From Flavobacteriales bacterium UBA5692 (GTDB lineage Bacteria > Bacteroidota > Bacteroidia > Flavobacteriales_D > Sanyastnellaceae): 8,285 nt of DNA. Of this stretch, positions 5,470-8,285 are shown one piece after another. Position 1 is the stretch's first letter; each line of letters begins with the position of its first letter. Location: contig DIHQ01000021.1 in the NCBI GenBank assembly GCA_002420235.1, positions 1 to 8,285 of the forward strand. Reading direction: 5' to 3'. Made by a program: the position numbers and the translations under genes. The notes beneath the pieces were generated by a model, which made no database searches, was not told the origin of the DNA, and saw only the letters and a list, made by a program, of their open reading frames with translations.

Positions 5470-6867
5470 GTGAGACGATTCGCGAGTCTTTTGTTGAAGT
5501 CTTTTTTGGCTCCTTTTGCCGTCACGATGCCTGTGGCGTTATTCATTTTAGACATGCAGTTCTTGTGGGTTTATGCCGATGACTTGATTGGCAAAGGACT
5601 CGCCCCTTGGGTGATCACTGAACTGATGATTTATGCCTCTGCTAGATTGGTCAATCTCGCCCTTCCCCTAGCAATTCTCGTCGCTTCCATTATGGCTTTT
5701 GGTTCCTTATCCGAACGCAATGAGCTTACTGCACTTAAGTCATCTGGGCTGTCCGTTTTTCGGATCTTTCGTCCCCTTGTTGTCACCATATTACTCATTT
5801 CGATTGGAGCATTTTGGTTCTCAAATGCCGCTTGGCCTGTGGCCAACCTTAAATTCAGAACACTTCTCTTCTCGGTAACACAAAAGAAACCAACATTAAA
5901 TCTTGTCCCTGGTGCATTTTACAATGGAATTGAAGGATTTGCCATTCGAGTCGACAGCAAAGAAGAGGACGGTAGACTAAACGACGTTCTGATTCACGAT
6001 CATAGGGAGGGTAAAACCGGTGTTTCTCGCATCATTCGTGCGGATCAAGGCACCATGATTCAAAGCGGCAATCGCCTCACCATTGTGTTGAAAAACGGCG
6101 TCAGCTACGAGGAAGACCTAGAGCAGGCAAAGCGACGGAAGGAACGTCTGCATCCTCATATCACCTCCTCATTCGAACGTCAAGAATTCGACATAGATCT
6201 GGCATCACTCGACTTCAGCAAAGCTGATGAAGGACTTTTCAAACGTGCCCATGAAATGATGACCGTGGAGCAGCTTGGAACAGCCATGGATTCTCTAGGG
6301 TTACTTGTTAAACAACGGCTAAGGGAAATTGAATTGTACGGTAATCGACAATCTGTTTTGTTACGGGATACTATTACCACTTTCGGCACGACCAAAGCTA
6401 CTGGTCCTATCTGGACAATTCTGTCAACCACAGAGCGACGCATGGCCTTTGATGGTGCGCGCAATTTGACGAGGAATACCCGACAGAGCATTGCGAATGG
6501 ACTAGAAAACGCAAATACCCGTGTCCGGGCCCTGAACCGACATGCCATTGAATGGCACCGTAAGTTTTTTCTAGCCTTGAGCTGCGTTTTGCTCTTTTTT
6601 ATCGGTGCCCCTTTGGGAACTATAATTAGAAAAGGTGGTCTGGGAATGCCAACGGTGCTTGCAATCGGAATTTTTCTCGCCTTTTATATTTTATCGATGA
6701 TAGGCGAGCAAATGGTCAAATCAGGTACGGTTACACCCCGCTTCGGGATGTGGATGAGTTCGCTTGCTTTGTTGCCTTTCGCTATTTATTTCACACGACA
6801 AGCCATGCGTGACGCACGAGCTTTTCGAATCAATTGGTCGAATCAATTTTTTCGCAAAAAAACTTGA
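5470..6867 (+). CDS. LptF/LptG-family (YjgP/YjgQ) lipopolysaccharide export permease
   Basis: This is an inner-membrane subunit of the Lpt ABC transporter that extracts lipopolysaccharide from the inner membrane and passes it to the periplasmic bridge. The 465-residue length fits the larger Bacteroidota members. Three N-terminal membrane segments (about 12-33, 52-77, 102-122) include FLAPFAVTMPVALFILDMQF and the cytoplasmic turn SERNELTALKSSGLS (81-95), the likely contact with the ATPase LptB. A large middle region (about 125-360) should be the periplasmic jelly roll with an added charged helical part. Three C-terminal segments follow, with the family motif GAPLGTIIRKGGLGMP and a final GMWMSSLALLPFAIYF. 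The start is GTG at 5470: an in-frame TGA at 5464-5466 rules out anything earlier, and the next ATG (5527) would remove half of the first membrane helix. I cannot assign LptF versus LptG. Two glycosyltransferase genes follow almost without gaps, probably as one operon. Confidence 0.93.
   Translation: MRRFASLLLKSFLAPFAVTMPVALFILDMQFLWVYADDLIGKGLAPWVITELMIYASARLVNLALPLAILVASIMAFGSLSERNELTALKSSGLSVFRIFRPLVVTILLISIGAFWFSNAAWPVANLKFRTLLFSVTQKKPTLNLVPGAFYNGIEGFAIRVDSKEEDGRLNDVLIHDHREGKTGVSRIIRADQGTMIQSGNRLTIVLKNGVSYEEDLEQAKRRKERLHPHITSSFERQEFDIDLASLDFSKADEGLFKRAHEMMTVEQLGTAMDSLGLLVKQRLREIELYGNRQSVLLRDTITTFGTTKATGPIWTILSTTERRMAFDGARNLTRNTRQSIANGLENANTRVRALNRHAIEWHRKFFLALSCVLLFFIGAPLGTIIRKGGLGMPTVLAIGIFLAFYILSMIGEQMVKSGTVTPRFGMWMSSLALLPFAIYFTRQAMRDARAFRINWSNQFFRKKT
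6825..6848 (+). repeat. Short direct repeat of TCGAATCAATT inside the permease 3' end
   Basis: The 11-base sequence TCGAATCAATT occurs at 6825-6835 and again at 6838-6848, separated by two bases. The 13-base period means the copies are read in different frames, so this is a nucleotide-level repeat and not a protein repeat. It lies in the cytoplasmic tail codons and may be a small local duplication. Confidence 0.6.
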
Positions 6868-6870
6868 AGT

Positions 6871-8067
6871 ATGCGCATTCTTCAACTTTGTCATAAACCA
6901 CCGCGTCCAAGTAAAGATGGAGGATGCAGAGCAATGGATGCAGTGACCCGTGGACTGCTCGCCGACGGGCATAGCGTGAAATTGCTTTCAATCGCTACTA
7001 AAAAACATCCGTGGTCAGCCGATGATGTAGAAGACGACTACATCTCAGAAACGGGTATTCAAACTGTACATTTGGATACAAGTATCAATAGCGTGGATGC
7101 GTTCGTCAATCTATTGACCGGGGATAGTTATAATATCAGCCGATTCCATGCTCCCGAATTTGAACAAGTACTCGTTCAAATCCTGCAGCGACAAGTATTC
7201 GATTTAGTCATTTTAGAAAGCTTGTTCATGACTCCATACTTACCCACTGTTCGTCAATACTGCGATGGCCCTGTAGTTCTTCGAGCGCACAATGTAGAGC
7301 ACCGAATTTGGGAGTTGATGGCTGCAGACACCGAAGCATTATCAAGGCGAATGTACTTGCAGCACTTGGCAGAGCGCTTGAAGTCATACGAGGTCAATGC
7401 ACTGCGCGACTTCGATGCCATTGTTGCCATCTCCACAAAAGACAGGGAGAACTTTCTAGAACTTGGCTGTACTTGTCCCATTTTTATTTTACCGTTTGGG
7501 CTCGAGAAATCAGAACTACCCAAAGTCTCTAAAAGAAAGGTAGATCATGTTTTTTATATCGGTGCAATGGATTGGAATCCCAACGTGCAAGGTCTCAGTT
7601 GGTTTTTAGATGAAGTATGGCCAAAGGTGCTGCGCGAGCTTCCTGAATCAAACTTGAGATTAGCGGGACGGAAATTCGAAGATCATCTGAACTTACATCA
7701 AACAAATACAACGGTCTTGGGGGAAGTGGAAAATGCATGGGAAGTACTGAACAATTCAGGGATAATGATCATCCCTTTGCACTCTGGAAGTGGCATGCGC
7801 ATTAAAGCCATTGAGGCAATGTCAGCCGGACGCCCCGTAGTCTCGACCTCCCTCGGTATGGAAGGCATAAATGGACAACATGGAACCCACTTCTTTATCG
7901 CGGATGATGCCAATTCTTTTGCACAATGCATCATCGATTTGTACAAAAATGAACACATCGCTCAAGAAATGAGTGAGGCGGCTAGAGCATTCGTTGAAGC
8001 CGAGTTTTCAAATAATGCTTTAATACAATCGCTCATCGAATCCATCCGACACATCTTTAACCTGTGA
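6871..8067 (+). CDS. Group 1 (GT4-like, GT-B fold) glycosyltransferase
   Basis: This probable cytoplasmic enzyme transfers a sugar from a nucleotide-sugar donor to a cell-envelope polysaccharide or lipopolysaccharide precursor; donor and acceptor cannot be read from sequence. It has 398 residues in the usual two-domain layout. The N-terminal domain starts MRILQLCHKPPRPSKDGG (glycine-rich loop at 16-18) and carries LRAHNVEHRIWE (137-148). The C-terminal domain opens with FYIGAMDWNPNVQG (228-241) and contains SGSGMRIKAIEAMSAGRPVVST (305-326). This last segment is the donor-binding region: Glu315 fits the second Glu of the GT4 EX7E motif, but the first Glu position is Ser307, as in a GSGxRxKxxEA subgroup. 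There is no signal peptide or membrane helix. The ATG lies 3 bases after the permease stop and has only a weak GAAG before it, so translational coupling is likely. Its stop overlaps the next gene by 4 bases. Confidence 0.93.
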   Translation: MRILQLCHKPPRPSKDGGCRAMDAVTRGLLADGHSVKLLSIATKKHPWSADDVEDDYISETGIQTVHLDTSINSVDAFVNLLTGDSYNISRFHAPEFEQVLVQILQRQVFDLVILESLFMTPYLPTVRQYCDGPVVLRAHNVEHRIWELMAADTEALSRRMYLQHLAERLKSYEVNALRDFDAIVAISTKDRENFLELGCTCPIFILPFGLEKSELPKVSKRKVDHVFYIGAMDWNPNVQGLSWFLDEVWPKVLRELPESNLRLAGRKFEDHLNLHQTNTTVLGEVENAWEVLNNSGIMIIPLHSGSGMRIKAIEAMSAGRPVVSTSLGMEGINGQHGTHFFIADDANSFAQCIIDLYKNEHIAQEMSEAARAFVEAEFSNNALIQSLIESIRHIFNL

Positions 8068-8285
8068 AGATTCTCGTACTTACTTCGAGGCTACCGTGGC
8101 CACTTGATAAAGGGGACAAGTTGCGCGCTTATTATCAAATGCGAGAGTTGGCCAAAAACCATGAGGTCTACTTATTTTGCCTGACCACAAAAAATGAGCA
8201 GTATCAAAATGGCAAATTGTCAGGATTAAGTGCCTTTACTCAAGGTATCAAGATTCACCACATGAGCGCGTTCAATAGATTAACT
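8064..8285 (+). CDS. Second glycosyltransferase (group 1 type), N-terminal 74 residues only
   Basis: The frame opens with GTG at 8064, overlapping the preceding stop as GTGA, and runs to the right edge. The translated start MKILVLTSRLPWPLDKGDK, then RAYYQMRELAKNHEVYLFCL, is the typical GT-B N-terminal strand and glycine-containing loop of group 1 glycosyltransferases (MKIL-x-L-x-x-R-x-P-x-P-x-x-KGDK-x-R). The rest, including the donor-binding domain, lies outside the window. The 4-base overlap and the lack of a Shine-Dalgarno site suggest translation by re-initiation from the upstream glycosyltransferase. It is probably a later step of the same envelope glycan pathway. Confidence 0.88.
   Translation, partial: MKILVLTSRLPWPLDKGDKLRAYYQMRELAKNHEVYLFCLTTKNEQYQNGKLSGLSAFTQGIKIHHMSAFNRLT

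Noticed and set aside
6847..6862. T-run and A-run (TTTTTT-CGC-AAAAAAA) before the first glycosyltransferase start, possible terminator or attenuator
   Set aside because: The stem is only A-T pairs, contains no G-C core and lies inside the coding end of the permease. The A-rich stretch is better read as the AU-rich initiation region typical of Bacteroidota.
1..8285. CRISPR arrays, tRNA or rRNA genes, insertion sequences, phage genes or defence systems
   Set aside because: I read both strands for repeats, cloverleaf-like elements and transposase or phage motifs and saw none. The window is densely packed with known gene families.

Overview
The window looks like a chromosomal piece of a Bacteroidota genome, most likely Flavobacteriales. 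The support is a T9SS type A C-terminal sorting domain on a secreted protein, a DUF1599 gene divergent from folP (an arrangement I know from this phylum), a Bacteroidota-style LptF/LptG permease, a perfect TAnnTTTG -7 promoter element and almost no strong Shine-Dalgarno sites. I see no phage, insertion sequence, integron, CRISPR, tRNA or rRNA. No stretch longer than about 70 bases lacks a gene.

Layout, left to right. (1) A DUF1599 gene on the minus strand, cut by the left edge so that its C-terminus is missing. (2) Divergent from it, across 64 bp that carry a 17-bp palindrome, folP (dihydropteroate synthase) on the plus strand. (3) Converging on folP with an 11-bp gap is a minus-strand pair: a lipoprotein dipeptidyl-peptidase III (M49), followed 62 bp downstream by a secreted 'choice-of-anchor B' protein with an N-terminal jelly-roll-like module and a T9SS sorting domain. 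(4) Across a 55-bp divergent gap, a tight plus-strand operon: an LptF/LptG-family permease starting at GTG, a GT4-type glycosyltransferase 3 bp downstream, and a second glycosyltransferase overlapping it by 4 bp (GTGA) and cut by the right edge.

The functional themes are folate synthesis with a probable nucleotide-related partner on the left, a cell-envelope or exported pair (peptidase lipoprotein plus T9SS cargo) in the middle, and envelope polysaccharide or lipopolysaccharide construction and export on the right. Most genes belong to recognised families. I found no clear new system. The items most worth a second look are the lipoprotein M49 / T9SS pair, the palindromic divergent promoter region, the probably leaderless GTG start of the permease, and the coupling of an Lpt permease to glycosyltransferases.
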